Below are positions 25,131 to 34,124 of a stretch of DNA of 64,000 bases, piece after piece; positions within the stretch are counted from its first letter, which is position 1; every line of letters begins with the position of its first letter. A program made the position numbers and the translations under genes. Below the pieces are notes generated by a model that was not told where the DNA came from, did not search any database, and was given only the letters and a program-made list of their open reading frames with translations. The stretch is from Desulfosporosinus cupriresistens. Lineage in GTDB: Bacteria; Bacillota; Desulfitobacteriia; Desulfitobacteriales; Desulfitobacteriaceae. Location of the stretch: assembly GCF_001707885.1 (NCBI RefSeq), contig NZ_MASS01000012.1:1-64000 (forward strand), given 5' to 3'.

Positions 25131-26333
25131 TTATTCAAGATGTGAACTGAGATCAAAAATAGGAAGCATCACTCCTGCTGCTACTAGACCGATCAGTCCT
25201 GCTACAACGAGAATTAGTGCAGGTTCAATCATCCGTGTTAAACGATCAAGCTGATTTTCGAGTTCCTGGCGACACATTTGCGTGACAAACTGTAACATCC
25301 GTTCCAACTGTCCTGCTTCCTCAGCGACCGCGACCATTTCCGCACCCTCCTTGGGAAAAACCCGACTTGCACGCAACAACGGGGCCATGCGTTTTCCCTG
25401 ACGAACAGATAGCACGAGCTGACTCGTTAACTCCAGCATCTCCGGGCTACGCAACGTGCCCACCGTTAAACGCAACGCTTCCAGCAAGGGAATTCCGGCA
25501 GATAACAAGCGCTCTAAAATATGGTTAAATTGAACCAAGTCTCGAAGATGATAAATTTTTCCGAGAAGGGGAAGACGACCGAATAAATATTCAAGACGCA
25601 TCTTCCAATGATCAGGACTCGTAAATCTTAGAACGATCAAACAGGTAGTGAGCAACCCAAGTCCGCTCCACAAAACTACTGGTAGTTTGCGACCACAGGC
25701 AAAGATGACCCTAGTCAAAAAAGGCAACTCCACGCCCATACCGATAAAAAGTTTTTGGTACATGGGAAGCACCCAAACAGAGAGGACGTAGAGTACAATT
25801 ACCACGGCAAAAAACAAAAGTAACGGATAGGCTAGAGCAGCCTTAATTTTTTTCTGATAGACATATTCTTGATCTGACTCATCGGCCACTTCGCTGAGAA
25901 CTTTCCCCATAGTTCCAGTATGTTCCCCGGCTTTGATCATGGAGAGAACAAACGCATTAGGGGGTGGGTTGAGAAGGGACATTGCCTCCGATAAGTCACT
26001 ACCTTCTTCCACCCGTTCCTTGATACTCTTCCACTGTTCCAATTGAAAGGTTAATTTTGCTTCGTGAAAGCTCATTATCTCCAGAGCTTGAAGCAGGGGA
26101 ATTCCGGCTTCAAGAAGAGTCGCTAACCTCCGGGCGAATTGGCCCCACTGGAAATTCCTACTGTATGGTAAAAAAAAGCTTTGCCAATTTCGACTTGGGC
26201 GGATAACCACCGGAAAGTACCCTGCATTCCTGAGGCGCGTTTGGATCTCTGAAAGTTCATTTCCTACCCAAACTCCACGCTGAATTATGCCATTCGCGTC
26301 GACAGCTTTCCATCTAAAACGTTGGCTGCTCAT
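25131..26333 (-). CDS. pilC: Type IV pilus inner-membrane platform protein
   Basis: A 400-residue GspF/PilC protein. An N-terminal FRWKAVDANG segment is followed by two T2SSF domains (about 65-190 and 270-390), each with helical bundles, and three transmembrane helices. Family motifs include FARRLATLLEAGIPLLQALE and its second-half counterpart FNHILERLLSAGIPLLEALR. It overlaps pilT by 4 bp (ATGA) with its Shine-Dalgarno abutting the ATG, so translation is probably coupled to pilT. It recruits PilB and PilT to the membrane. Confidence 0.95.
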   Translation of the reverse strand: MSSQRFRWKAVDANGIIQRGVWVGNELSEIQTRLRNAGYFPVVIRPSRNWQSFFLPYSRNFQWGQFARRLATLLEAGIPLLQALEIMSFHEAKLTFQLEQWKSIKERVEEGSDLSEAMSLLNPPPNAFVLSMIKAGEHTGTMGKVLSEVADESDQEYVYQKKIKAALAYPLLLFFAVVIVLYVLSVWVLPMYQKLFIGMGVELPFLTRVIFACGRKLPVVLWSGLGLLTTCLIVLRFTSPDHWKMRLEYLFGRLPLLGKIYHLRDLVQFNHILERLLSAGIPLLEALRLTVGTLRSPEMLELTSQLVLSVRQGKRMAPLLRASRVFPKEGAEMVAVAEEAGQLERMLQFVTQMCRQELENQLDRLTRMIEPALILVVAGLIGLVAAGVMLPIFDLSSHLE

Positions 26334-27376
26334 CTCCTTAAACTATCGGGGCTCTGCAACTTTTCCTGGGCAACATCGTACGAAATAAGACCCTTTTGAA
26401 CTAAATCCATGATAGCTTTGTCCATGGTTTGCATGCCTAGTTTAGCATTAGTCTGGATAACGGTAGGTAGTTGATGCGTTTTTCCCTCACGTATTAGACT
26501 ACGAACTGCAGGGGTAGCTAACATAACTTCAATAGCTGCTACACGCCCTTTGCGATCGGCTCTAGGGAACAATTGCTGGGACAATATCCCTTGTAAAACA
26601 GCAGCCAGCTGCATGCGAATTTGCTGTTGTTGATGCGTTGGAAAAACATCAATCATTCGATCCACCGATTGGGTTGCATCATTCGTATGTAGCGTACTTA
26701 AAACTAAATGCCCCGTTTCAGCGGCCGTCACAGCGGTAGCTATCGTTTCTAAATCTCGCATCTCTCCCACTAAAATCACATCAGGATCTTGCCGAAGTAC
26801 GGCGCGTAACGCATTAGAAAATGACTGGGTATCGTTTCCTACTTCCCGCTGATTTACCAAGCTCAATTTATGTCGATGCAAATATTCAATGGGGTCTTCG
26901 ATTGTTACTATATGACAAGCCCGCGTAGTGTTTATGTAGTTTATTAACGAAGCCAAGGTTGTTGATTTACCGCTGCCAGTCGGGCCGGTCACCAATACTA
27001 ACCCTTTGTGTAGCTTAGCTAATTCAATACTCACCGACGGAAGCCCTAAGCTTTCTGGAGTAGGAATGACAAAGGGAATCAAACGAATTACAACTCCAAT
27101 GGATCCCCGCTGGCGAAAAGCGTTGACTCGATATCTCCCAACTCCTGGCAAGCTGTACGATAAATCAAGTTCCCCATATTCGGCAACTCGTTTAGCTTGT
27201 TGATCAGTCAAAAGGGAATGGACAAATGTTTCTAAATCACCCTGAGAAAGTTTTTCCGTTTTAACTTGAACCATTGAGCCATCAATACGCAGAACTGGTG
27301 GACTCTCAACTGTCAAATGGATATCCGAAGCCTTCTGTTCGCCAGCTAAATGTAAAAGTTTTTCAAGTGAAACCAT
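26330..27376 (-). CDS. pilT: Twitching motility / pilus retraction ATPase
   Basis: A hexameric ATPase that powers pilus disassembly. 348 aa. Walker A GPTGSGKSTT is at about residues 130-139, then the Asp box, a Walker B LVGEMRDLETI that corresponds to the PilT AIRAGE-like region, and HLVLSTLHTND. The N-terminal PAS-like region contains KASDIHLTVESPPVLRIDG, the PilT signature. Its presence next to pilB implies retractable pili and possible twitching motility or DNA uptake. Confidence 0.95.
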   Translation of the reverse strand: MVSLEKLLHLAGEQKASDIHLTVESPPVLRIDGSMVQVKTEKLSQGDLETFVHSLLTDQQAKRVAEYGELDLSYSLPGVGRYRVNAFRQRGSIGVVIRLIPFVIPTPESLGLPSVSIELAKLHKGLVLVTGPTGSGKSTTLASLINYINTTRACHIVTIEDPIEYLHRHKLSLVNQREVGNDTQSFSNALRAVLRQDPDVILVGEMRDLETIATAVTAAETGHLVLSTLHTNDATQSVDRMIDVFPTHQQQQIRMQLAAVLQGILSQQLFPRADRKGRVAAIEVMLATPAVRSLIREGKTHQLPTVIQTNAKLGMQTMDKAIMDLVQKGLISYDVAQEKLQSPDSLRR

Positions 27377-27391
27377 CTCTTTCCTCTCCTC

Positions 27392-29077
27392 TTACCCTTC
27401 AATTCCAGAAACAGCATGTAGTACCTCTTCTACTGTCGTCAACCCTTGAACCACCTTCAACAGCCCATCTTCAAAGACTGTGAGCATTCCTGAAACCATC
27501 GCCTGTTGCTCAATGTCTTTAGCATTATGCCGGGAAAGTACGAGTTTCTTGATCTCGGGATTATATATTAAAAACTCATGAATCCCAATCCTGCCTCGAA
27601 ACCCAGTTCCAAGACATTGTGGGCATCCGTTAGAACGATAGAGCAGGGTAATAGATGCTGGCAACCGGAATGCTCTTTTCTCCGCCTCAGATACTCTAAA
27701 TGACGTCTTACAATGTTCACATAAGCGGCGAACCAAGCGTTGAGATAAAACCCCACTAACAGCCGATGCAAGGAGATATGGTTCAATCCCCATATCCATA
27801 AGTCGAGCTAATGCTTCAGCAGCTGTATTAGTATGGAGCGTAGATAAAACCAAATGTCCTGTGAGCGAAGCGGTGATAGCAATTCTGGCTGTTTCTTGAT
27901 CACGAATTTCGCCGATCATGATCACATCTGGATCTTGCCGCAAAATATGCCTCAATCCCACAGCGAAACTAAGTCCAGCAGGGAGATTGACTTGAACCTG
28001 GTTTACCCCTGGAAGTTGGTATTCTACTGGCTCTTCAATCGAAATGACGTTTTGCTCTTCGGCATTAAGTTCTCTGAGCAAGGCATAAAGGGTTGTGGTT
28101 TTCCCACTGCCTGTTGGCCCTACAACTAAGATTAAACCGTTCGTTCGTTTTAACAAGATTTGTATCCCTGATTCAACCTCTGAGCGCATACCAAGGCCAT
28201 TAAGTGGACGCTGAGCCATCTGGGGGTCTAGAATGCGCATCACAATTTTTTCTCCATAAACAGTAGGCATTGAGGACATCCGAACGTCTACACACCGAAG
28301 CCCAGCACTCAAGGTCATTCGACCATCTTGAGGAATCCGGCGTTCCGCAACATCCATTTGCGCCATAACTTTTAAACAGGAGATGATACTTCGCACTGCA
28401 TTCGATGAGAGAACATGCTTCCTAATAAGTTTACCGTCTATGCGATAGCGAACCACAAAATCGTTTTTGCGAGGTTCCCAATGAATATCGCTTACCCCTT
28501 GCACGACCGCCTCGTGTAACACAGAATGGACCAACTTAAGTGTGGGCGCATCTTCTTCCTGAGAATCGACCTCTGTAGACTTGATTGACCAAACAGCTTG
28601 GTCTTCGAGGGTTCTGTTTTCAAGATGAGCAAGTTGAGCAACCGATTGTTCGACCGTTAAAAACTGTCTAATTGCAGTTTGGACTTCCTCAGCTTTGGCA
28701 AAAACCGGCTCGATCTCTAACCCAGTGAACATTCGTACATCTCGGAGAGCACGTTCATTGGTTGGGTCTAACATGGCGACTCTTAAAATCCCCAGACTTC
28801 GTTCAAAAGGAATGAGGGTATAGCGAAGAGCTATTTCTTCAGGAATTAACCCTGCTACCTCAGAGTCAATAATGACTTGGGTCAGAGAAATCTCTGGGAT
28901 ACCTAGATATCTACGAACAGCTTCCGCTAACCTGGCTTTGGGCACCACTCCCATCCGCACCAGAACCTCACTGATTGATTCGCCACTTTCCAGAGCAACT
29001 TCCAATCCCTCTGCCAATTCCTCAGCGTTGATATAGCTATGAGTGAGTAAAAACTGACCGAATTCATTTTTGTTCAT
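27392..29077 (-). CDS. pilB: Pilus assembly ATPase
   Basis: A 561-residue GspE/PilB ATPase that powers pilus extension. An N-terminal MshEN-like domain (about 1-150) precedes the catalytic region. Walker A is VVGPTGSGKTTTL, then Asp-box and Walker B (IMIGEIRDQETA), and a tetracysteine zinc motif CEHC...CPQC typical of PilB. MshEN domains can bind c-di-GMP, so a link to the GGDEF-EAL protein is possible. Key RxxxR and N contact residues were not checked. Its ATG overlaps the upstream pilX-like stop. Confidence 0.95.
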   Translation of the reverse strand: MNKNEFGQFLLTHSYINAEELAEGLEVALESGESISEVLVRMGVVPKARLAEAVRRYLGIPEISLTQVIIDSEVAGLIPEEIALRYTLIPFERSLGILRVAMLDPTNERALRDVRMFTGLEIEPVFAKAEEVQTAIRQFLTVEQSVAQLAHLENRTLEDQAVWSIKSTEVDSQEEDAPTLKLVHSVLHEAVVQGVSDIHWEPRKNDFVVRYRIDGKLIRKHVLSSNAVRSIISCLKVMAQMDVAERRIPQDGRMTLSAGLRCVDVRMSSMPTVYGEKIVMRILDPQMAQRPLNGLGMRSEVESGIQILLKRTNGLILVVGPTGSGKTTTLYALLRELNAEEQNVISIEEPVEYQLPGVNQVQVNLPAGLSFAVGLRHILRQDPDVIMIGEIRDQETARIAITASLTGHLVLSTLHTNTAAEALARLMDMGIEPYLLASAVSGVLSQRLVRRLCEHCKTSFRVSEAEKRAFRLPASITLLYRSNGCPQCLGTGFRGRIGIHEFLIYNPEIKKLVLSRHNAKDIEQQAMVSGMLTVFEDGLLKVVQGLTTVEEVLHAVSGIEG

Positions 29078-29442
29078 CTATGCAGTTCCTGATAGCTGGT
29101 CATAACCCATTTTCCGTCATCAAATTGAAGTAATTCCTCAATTTTTCGAATGGCTAAACCGGTATGTCCCTGAGCAGTCACCTTATATCCTCCTTCTATA
29201 GGCTCAATTACGACGTCAACACGCCCAGTAGCCAACGCTAAACTTCCCTGCCGCAATTCGGAGTTGACAAGCAGATGGGCCTTCGCCCACTCAATTCCTC
29301 CTTCAGCCACGTAAAGGGCCTGTTGGCTTTGGGCGACACGTCTTACCATTCGATTCTCCACGTTGGCCTTCAGATATTCTTCCATTCCCAGTCCTGACAA
29401 GGTCGTCAAAAGAACGAGGACGAGCAGGCTGACATAACCCAT
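29074..29442 (-). CDS. PilX-like minor pilus protein
   Basis: A 122-residue protein starting with a hydrophobic helix GYVSLLVLVLLTTLSG and then ALYVAEGGIEWAKAHL, the PilX N-terminal pattern of type IV pilus accessory proteins. It lacks the usual G^FxxxE prepilin site, as some PilX proteins do. The start is given as ATG 29442 by hydrophobic onset; the Shine-Dalgarno is weak and it overlaps the pilW-like gene by 37 bp. Probably a tip or priming component. The start is uncertain. Confidence 0.7.
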   Translation of the reverse strand: MGYVSLLVLVLLTTLSGLGMEEYLKANVENRMVRRVAQSQQALYVAEGGIEWAKAHLLVNSELRQGSLALATGRVDVVIEPIEGGYKVTAQGHTGLAIRKIEELLQFDDGKWVMTSYQELHR

Positions 29443-29969
29443 TGCCCTGCGCCTATTTGAGATACTGGAGAATAGGTCCGCCTCCGAACGCTCCCTCTCC
29501 ACGTCACGATTTGACCATCGACATTGGCTTCTAAGCAAACGTCCCACAACCCCTGTTCCACCTCCGCACATTCCCATCTTGTGATATAACTCGCAACTGG
29601 CTGAGAAACGCCCAAGTGTCTCCAATACAGATCCTTTATTCCATCCCGATCTAAGTCATCAACGAAATAAGAATCGAGAGTGGGTACTAGATTGGTTTCA
29701 TCTGGCATCGGCAAAACTTTAAGTACTGTTGTATTGTTAACCCATTCCACGGTTTTCGCCGTGCGAATCACATCTGAGATTGTTTTTCCTGACGTCATCA
29801 CTGCATAGTGAGCTTCCAAATAATTTTTAAGGCTACGCGCGCCTCGCCACTGATCTGTTAAAAAGCGCATCGCTATGACCAGAAAAATTCCGGAGATTAA
29901 CAAGGCAATTAAAACTTCTAGGAGCGTTAAACCACGTTCAGCATAAAACACACCTCTATTCAACCGCAT
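29406..29969 (-). CDS. PilW-like minor pilin
   Basis: A 187-residue prepilin-like protein. Leader MRLNRGVFYAERG, cleavage G^LTLLEVLIALL with Glu at +5, then a globular domain with DLDRDGIKDLYWRH (a possible calcium-loop-like Asp cluster) and a two-Cys C-terminal region. Overlaps its neighbours by 14 bp upstream and 37 bp downstream, so the pilin genes are tightly packed. Minor pilins of this type prime assembly. Confidence 0.75.
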   Translation of the reverse strand: MRLNRGVFYAERGLTLLEVLIALLISGIFLVIAMRFLTDQWRGARSLKNYLEAHYAVMTSGKTISDVIRTAKTVEWVNNTTVLKVLPMPDETNLVPTLDSYFVDDLDRDGIKDLYWRHLGVSQPVASYITRWECAEVEQGLWDVCLEANVDGQIVTWRGSVRRRTYSPVSQIGAGQWVMSACSSSFF

Positions 29970-30336
29970 AAAGGCTCTCTAGTTTGTAAATATTAGGGTA
30001 TCCTCGTTCGCTCCAACGCACTTCCACCCTGACTCTTAGAAGCTGGGGCAGATCATCCCAACTCGACACTATTAGCCAATGAAAATTCTCTTCATTGCCC
30101 TCCACTGTTCCACCGGGAATACAAACCTGCCGATCAATGTTGTCATCCCAAGCATGAACTGCTAGTTGATCCATTTTTTTCTGGGCAAGGTTCGCTCCCT
30201 CCATGAGTGTCGCCGCTTGCCGAGCTTCGGAAACCGCTCCCTCTGTTAAACCAAAGAGAACAGCAAACCCTAAAGAAAAAAGGAACACAGCAAGCAACAC
30301 ATCTAGAAGTACATAGCCTTGTATGTTCTTTTTCGT
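29956..30336 (-). CDS. PilV-like minor pilin with probable ACG start
   Basis: A ~126-residue pseudopilin with a short leader and hydrophobic segment KKNIQGYVLLDVLLAVFLFS. The motif G^YVLLD has Asp instead of Glu at +5. A strong Shine-Dalgarno (AGGGAGGAG, 30341-30349) sits five bases before ACG AAA AAG, exactly where ATG AAA AAG would be expected. The only upstream candidate is TTG 30381, poorly spaced and followed by a leader of over 20 residues. I therefore give ACG 30336 as the likely start, or a start codon lost by mutation. Neighbours are other minor pilin genes. Confidence 0.6.
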   Translation of the reverse strand, partial: TKKNIQGYVLLDVLLAVFLFSLGFAVLFGLTEGAVSEARQAATLMEGANLAQKKMDQLAVHAWDDNIDRQVCIPGGTVEGNEENFHWLIVSSWDDLPQLLRVRVEVRWSERGYPNIYKLESLYAVE

Positions 30337-30431
30337 AATCTCTCCTCCCTTATATTTTTTCCTATCATAGGCACGATGCAAGTACTCCCACGAAATCCTC
30401 TTTTCTCAGTGCCTATGACCCGCCCTTACGT

Positions 30432-30770
30432 CTATTTGACTTGCCCAAAAGCATCAATCTGGTAGCCTTCAGTAGAATCGAAAGGGTCTATTGGAATCTC
30501 ACTTAAGTAAGGACCACGCCATCTACTCACTCCCCTAGGGGCTTGGGCCAAATCCTGAACACTCGGCGGATAGGCTCCGACATCTATCCTGTAAAGTTGG
30601 GCAGCTCCCTCAATCTTCTGTATGTTAGCTAGATCGACCTGGACTAAAACTTGGTTTGACGCTGAACCGAAATGAGGAATAACTGAAGTCAGAAGAACCC
30701 CCATCAGAAAGAGAACCAGCAGGAGTTCCCATAAAGTAAAACCTGATTGCAAATTTCTCTCTATCAGCAA
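30432..30770 (-). CDS. GspG-like pseudopilin
   Basis: A 112-residue prepilin-like protein. Leader MLIERNLQSG, cleavage G^FTLWELLLVLF with Glu at +5, then an amphipathic continuation and the GspG-like stretch VGAYPPSVQDLAQAP followed by WRGPYLSEIPIDPFDS. The start is TTG 30770 with AGGAG seven bases away; an ATG at 30806 would add a 12-residue extension without a good Shine-Dalgarno. It is the first gene of the pilus cluster read downstream of the aro operon terminator. Confidence 0.75.
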   Translation of the reverse strand: MLIERNLQSGFTLWELLLVLFLMGVLLTSVIPHFGSASNQVLVQVDLANIQKIEGAAQLYRIDVGAYPPSVQDLAQAPRGVSRWRGPYLSEIPIDPFDSTEGYQIDAFGQVK

Positions 30771-31059
30771 CCCCTTGCTCCTACTTTCAATAATCTTCAC
30801 CACCATGTCTAAGATATAGTTTTATTACCTCATTTTTCCTTTTTCATCTTCTCTATTCACTCTGAAACTCCTGCTTCGTCGACGTATCTTTATTAGAAAT
30901 ACAATCTTTAGCTATTCTCTCTAAGAAAATCTCAGTTTTTCCCTATTTATGCTATAATTTGATGTCCATAGAGAACTTGGCTAGCACCTAACCTAGACAG
31001 AGGCGGCACCAAAATTACACTTATGCGCTCCACGGATGGCCGAGTGTCCCTGTAGCCCG

Positions 31060-31103
31060 CGAAGACACGGTCTTCGCACGTATTAACCTTCTTGCAGGAT
31101 GGC
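31060..31103 (-). repeat. Dispersed hairpin repeat, copy B
   Basis: Reverse-orientation copy of 2563-2606: palindrome cgaagacacggtcttcg (31060-31076), then cacgtattaacc and ttcttgcaggatggc. The arms are conserved, while the palindrome centre differs (acg instead of acagt-type). Confidence 0.85.
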
Positions 31104-31152
31104 GAGAAGGGACCCTTCAAATAGTATGAAAAGCTTACTAAATAAAAAAAAT

Positions 31153-31176
31153 AAGGGCACGTTGCATCGTACCCTT
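31153..31176 (-). terminator. Terminator of the aro operon
   Basis: aagggcacg and cgtaccctt arms with loop ttgcat; on the minus strand the stem is followed by ATTTTTTTTATT. It lies about 75 nt after the aroB stop codon. Confidence 0.9.
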
Positions 31177-31249
31177 ACTCTTTAACAAAGTCCCTCATCC
31201 TCGTCAGACTCCGTTTGTAATTGATCCTTCATTTCGCAAATGTCCTTAA

Positions 31250-32341
31250 CTATTTAATAACTTGTTTCCAGGCGTCCAAGATCTCCGAATCTGCGCAATC
31301 CCTGGAAATAACTGCTTGCCCAATCCCTTGAGGGAGAATTAGAATTTTCCGTCCCCCCTGGTTTTTCTTATCTGCTTGCATAAGTTGCAACAAAACCTGT
31401 GGGTCTTGGTCTTTAATCTCAGTCGGCAAACCAAAGGTGTTTAACAAATGTTTGATTCGCTCAACCTCTTGCGTGGTTATGAGCCCTTTGGCGTTCGCCA
31501 GATACGCGGCAGCTACCAGGCCAATGCTGACCCCTTGCCCATGGGTCACTCCATGATAGTTCATCACTGTTTCTAAAGCATGCCCAAAACTATGTCCTAG
31601 ATTCAGTAAGGCACGTAACCCCTGTTCTCGTTCATCCTGGGAAACAATTCTCACTTTGACCGTTGACGACCGAGTCACCATTTCACGCCAGATCATTGTA
31701 TCCCGTTGCTTAATGCCCTCTTGCTGAGTTTCAAAAAAATCGAGGAGACTCACATCGGCAATTAAGGCATGCTTTATACTTTCAGCTAAACCGTTTTCAA
31801 CTTCTTCCCACGGCAAACTTTCTAACGTCGTAAAATCTGTCCAAACCGCAAGCGGAGGATAAAAGGCACCAATAATATTCTTTCCAGCTGGATGATTCAC
31901 TGCAACTTTCCCACCAATGCTACTGTCCACTTGAGCTAATAACGTGGTAGGGACTTGGATCAAACGAATCCCACGCATGAAGACACTGGCAAAAAACCCA
32001 GACAAATCCCCAATAACACCACCTCCCATTGCAATTACAAGGGAATGGCGGTCTGCTCCGCAGCGCAGAGCTGCTGTCGTGAGCTGACTTAAGCGCTCCA
32101 ATGACTTTTCTGTTTCTCCAGCAGGGACTGTCAATAAATTCACCCGATAGTCAAGCAGTCCTTTCTTAAGCCGTTCGGCGTAAAGATCTGCGATTGCCTG
32201 ATTGGTAATAATCAGAATATGCTCCACATCTTTAAGATGAGCCTGGACGTATTTTCCTAACTCTTCAAGCTGTGCACCTAACAATACTGGGTACGGTCTC
32301 CCCGCCGTTACTTCAATCTTTTGCAACTCCGCTAAACTCAT
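31250..32341 (-). CDS. aroB: 3-Dehydroquinate synthase
   Basis: Cyclises DAHP to 3-dehydroquinate with NAD and a divalent metal. 363 aa, normal length. The NAD-binding GGGVIGDLSGFFASVFMRGI, then QVPTTLLAQVDSSIGGKVAVNH, and the metal ligands NLGHSFGHALE and YHGVTHGQGVSIG are all present. It overlaps the aroK end by 29 bp. GGAGG is about ten bases before ATG 32341. It is the last gene of the aroE-pseudopilin-aroC-aroK-aroB run. Confidence 0.97.
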   Translation of the reverse strand: MSLAELQKIEVTAGRPYPVLLGAQLEELGKYVQAHLKDVEHILIITNQAIADLYAERLKKGLLDYRVNLLTVPAGETEKSLERLSQLTTAALRCGADRHSLVIAMGGGVIGDLSGFFASVFMRGIRLIQVPTTLLAQVDSSIGGKVAVNHPAGKNIIGAFYPPLAVWTDFTTLESLPWEEVENGLAESIKHALIADVSLLDFFETQQEGIKQRDTMIWREMVTRSSTVKVRIVSQDEREQGLRALLNLGHSFGHALETVMNYHGVTHGQGVSIGLVAAAYLANAKGLITTQEVERIKHLLNTFGLPTEIKDQDPQVLLQLMQADKKNQGGRKILILPQGIGQAVISRDCADSEILDAWKQVIK

Positions 32342-32846
32342 TATTATTCCGCCTCCCCAGCCGTGCCAAAATCTCGTTTACCACTTCGTCTATACTTTTT
32401 TCAGTCGTGTCAACTGTGAAATCAGCTTGCGCGTAACATTCCTGGCGTTCAGACCATAATTTCTCAATCGCTTCTTTGGAGCCCTTGAGCAGCGGCCGGT
32501 CATTTTTATGTCCAATTCGGCTGATAATCGCTTCAAGCGAGGCATGAAGAGCGATCACAATCCCATTCTGGGCTAAAGCTTCCCAGTTAAGCGGGTTTAA
32601 CACGGTCCCTCCGCCCGTTGCGATCACGATTTGCTCCTGCTGACTAAGCCGTGCAACCACTATTCTTTCCTCTGAACGAAAACGAGTCTCCCCATGACGT
32701 CGGAAAATCTCAGTCACACTCAAGTTTGTAACTTCTCCAATTTCACAGTCTGTATCGACAAAGTCCCAAGCCAGCGACTGAGCCAGGCGCTTACCAACTG
32801 TACTTTTGCCTGTTCCCATAAATCCAATGAGAACTATGTTTCGCAT
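32313..32846 (-). CDS. aroK: Shikimate kinase
   Basis: Phosphorylates shikimate at O3 with ATP. 177 aa, with the P-loop GFMGTGKSTVGK at about residues 8-19, the shikimate-binding DTDCEIGE and FRSEE, then ATGGGTVLNPLNW and the lid region with RPLL. The start is ATG 32846 with GAGAGGTG six bases away. It overlaps aroB by 29 bp. Confidence 0.96.
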   Translation of the reverse strand: MRNIVLIGFMGTGKSTVGKRLAQSLAWDFVDTDCEIGEVTNLSVTEIFRRHGETRFRSEERIVVARLSQQEQIVIATGGGTVLNPLNWEALAQNGIVIALHASLEAIISRIGHKNDRPLLKGSKEAIEKLWSERQECYAQADFTVDTTEKSIDEVVNEILARLGRRNNNEFSGVAKD

Positions 32847-32864
32847 GGAGATCACCTCTCTATG

Positions 32865-34010
32865 TTAAAGTCTTAAATACGCTCGATAAGCTTCCCAAGC
32901 TGTTTGTAATTCTATAAAACTATCCGCAGGGAATTTCTCAAGCACTGCTTCAGCGATCACCCAAGCCACCACATGTTCTAAAACAACTAAGGCGGCTGGT
33001 ACTGCACAAACATCGGAACGCTCTACACTTGCCTTAACCACCTCTTTAGTTGCTAGATGCACTGTGTCTAGTGGTTGGTACAGCGTAGGAATGGGTTTCA
33101 TGACCGCTTGAAGGACTATGGATTCTCCGTTACTCATGCCCCCTTCGATCCCTCCGGCATGATTAGAACCTCTTTTAAAGCCTTGACCCTGACTATAATG
33201 GATCGGATCATGAACCAACGATCCCATTCGTTCGCCCGCTTCAAACCCTAAGCCAAAGGAGACTCCTTTAATCGCTTGCACCGAAAGAACCGCTTGAGCT
33301 AGTTTTCCATCTAACTTACGATCCCACTGCACATGAGATCCTAAGCCTGCAGGAACACTAAGAACTTGCACTTCTAATAGTCCCCCAAGGGATTCACCTT
33401 GCTCCCGAGCTGAGATGAGTCGTTCTCCCATTTGTTGTTCAGCAATAGGATCCCCTACAGACCACTCCGATTGTTTTACACGTTGCCAATAGTCTTCTCC
33501 GTCCGTATATTCCGCATGGACACCACCTACCGCGCGGACATGCCCTTTAATCTCCACCCCTAGGGCAGACAACCCTTGTCTAACAATACTGCCGATCGCG
33601 ACTCGCATAGCCGTTTCTCGGGCACTTGCTCGTTCGAGGATATTCCGGACTTCAGTACGATATTTAAGAGCCCCAGTTAAGTCAGCATGCCCTGGACGAG
33701 GTGTCATTACTTTACGACTCTCTAAATCAGCCTCTTCTCCCGAAGCCATGATTTTTTCCCAGTTTTCCCAATCACGATTAACAATTTCCAAGGCAACCGG
33801 AGCTCCCGTACTTAACCCTGCCCTTACTCCAGAAATAAGCTGAACCTCATCTTGTTCTATGGCCATTCGACCGCCGCGCCCAGGACCTTGTTGACGCTGT
33901 CTCAAGGCCTTATCAATACTCTCTTTGGAAATCTTCATTCCTGAAGGAAGACCTTCAATAATGCCCACTAATTTCTGACCGTGTGATTCCCCTGCCGTCA
34001 AAAAACGCAC
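32865..34010 (-). CDS. aroC: Chorismate synthase
   Basis: Converts EPSP to chorismate using reduced FMN. 381 aa. The N-terminal RFLTAGESHG and GIIEGLPSG, the RQQGPGRGGRM loop, and signature blocks RPGHADLTGALKY and SARETAMRVAIG are present. The start is GTG 34010 (AAGGG seven bases upstream) opening directly at the conserved V/MRFLTAGESHG. The longer frame to 34073 is not family-like. A frameshifted pseudopilin precedes it and aroK follows after 18 bp. No aroA (EPSP synthase) is in the window. Confidence 0.97.
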   Translation of the reverse strand: MRFLTAGESHGQKLVGIIEGLPSGMKISKESIDKALRQRQQGPGRGGRMAIEQDEVQLISGVRAGLSTGAPVALEIVNRDWENWEKIMASGEEADLESRKVMTPRPGHADLTGALKYRTEVRNILERASARETAMRVAIGSIVRQGLSALGVEIKGHVRAVGGVHAEYTDGEDYWQRVKQSEWSVGDPIAEQQMGERLISAREQGESLGGLLEVQVLSVPAGLGSHVQWDRKLDGKLAQAVLSVQAIKGVSFGLGFEAGERMGSLVHDPIHYSQGQGFKRGSNHAGGIEGGMSNGESIVLQAVMKPIPTLYQPLDTVHLATKEVVKASVERSDVCAVPAALVVLEHVVAWVIAEAVLEKFPADSFIELQTAWEAYRAYLRL

Positions 34011-34124
34011 TTTTTGTCCCTTCTCTCTGACCCATAGTAATTTAAGAAATGAAATATAAATTATTGCAGTCAACTTATCAAGAGATTTTTAAAAGAAATA
34101 GTCTAATATTTAACCTTTTGAAGC

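Larger units (their letters stand above)
30771..31249. other. 479-bp intergenic region between aroB and the pilus cluster
   Basis: It contains the aroB terminator (31153-31176), repeat copy B (31060-31103), and on the plus strand an extended -10 (TGCTATAAT, 30950-30958). A transcript from there would run about 210 nt through aacttggctagcacc and the repeat to the hairpin at 31153-31176. This could be a small RNA. aacttggctRgcRcc recurs near repeat copy E at 57310-57324. No -35 is evident, and no coding region was seen. A promoter for the pilus genes must also lie here but was not identified. Confidence 0.35.

Noticed and set aside
24546..31000. c-di-GMP riboswitch in front of the pilus genes
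   Set aside because: No GEMM-type motif was found upstream of the cluster, so no such riboswitch is claimed.
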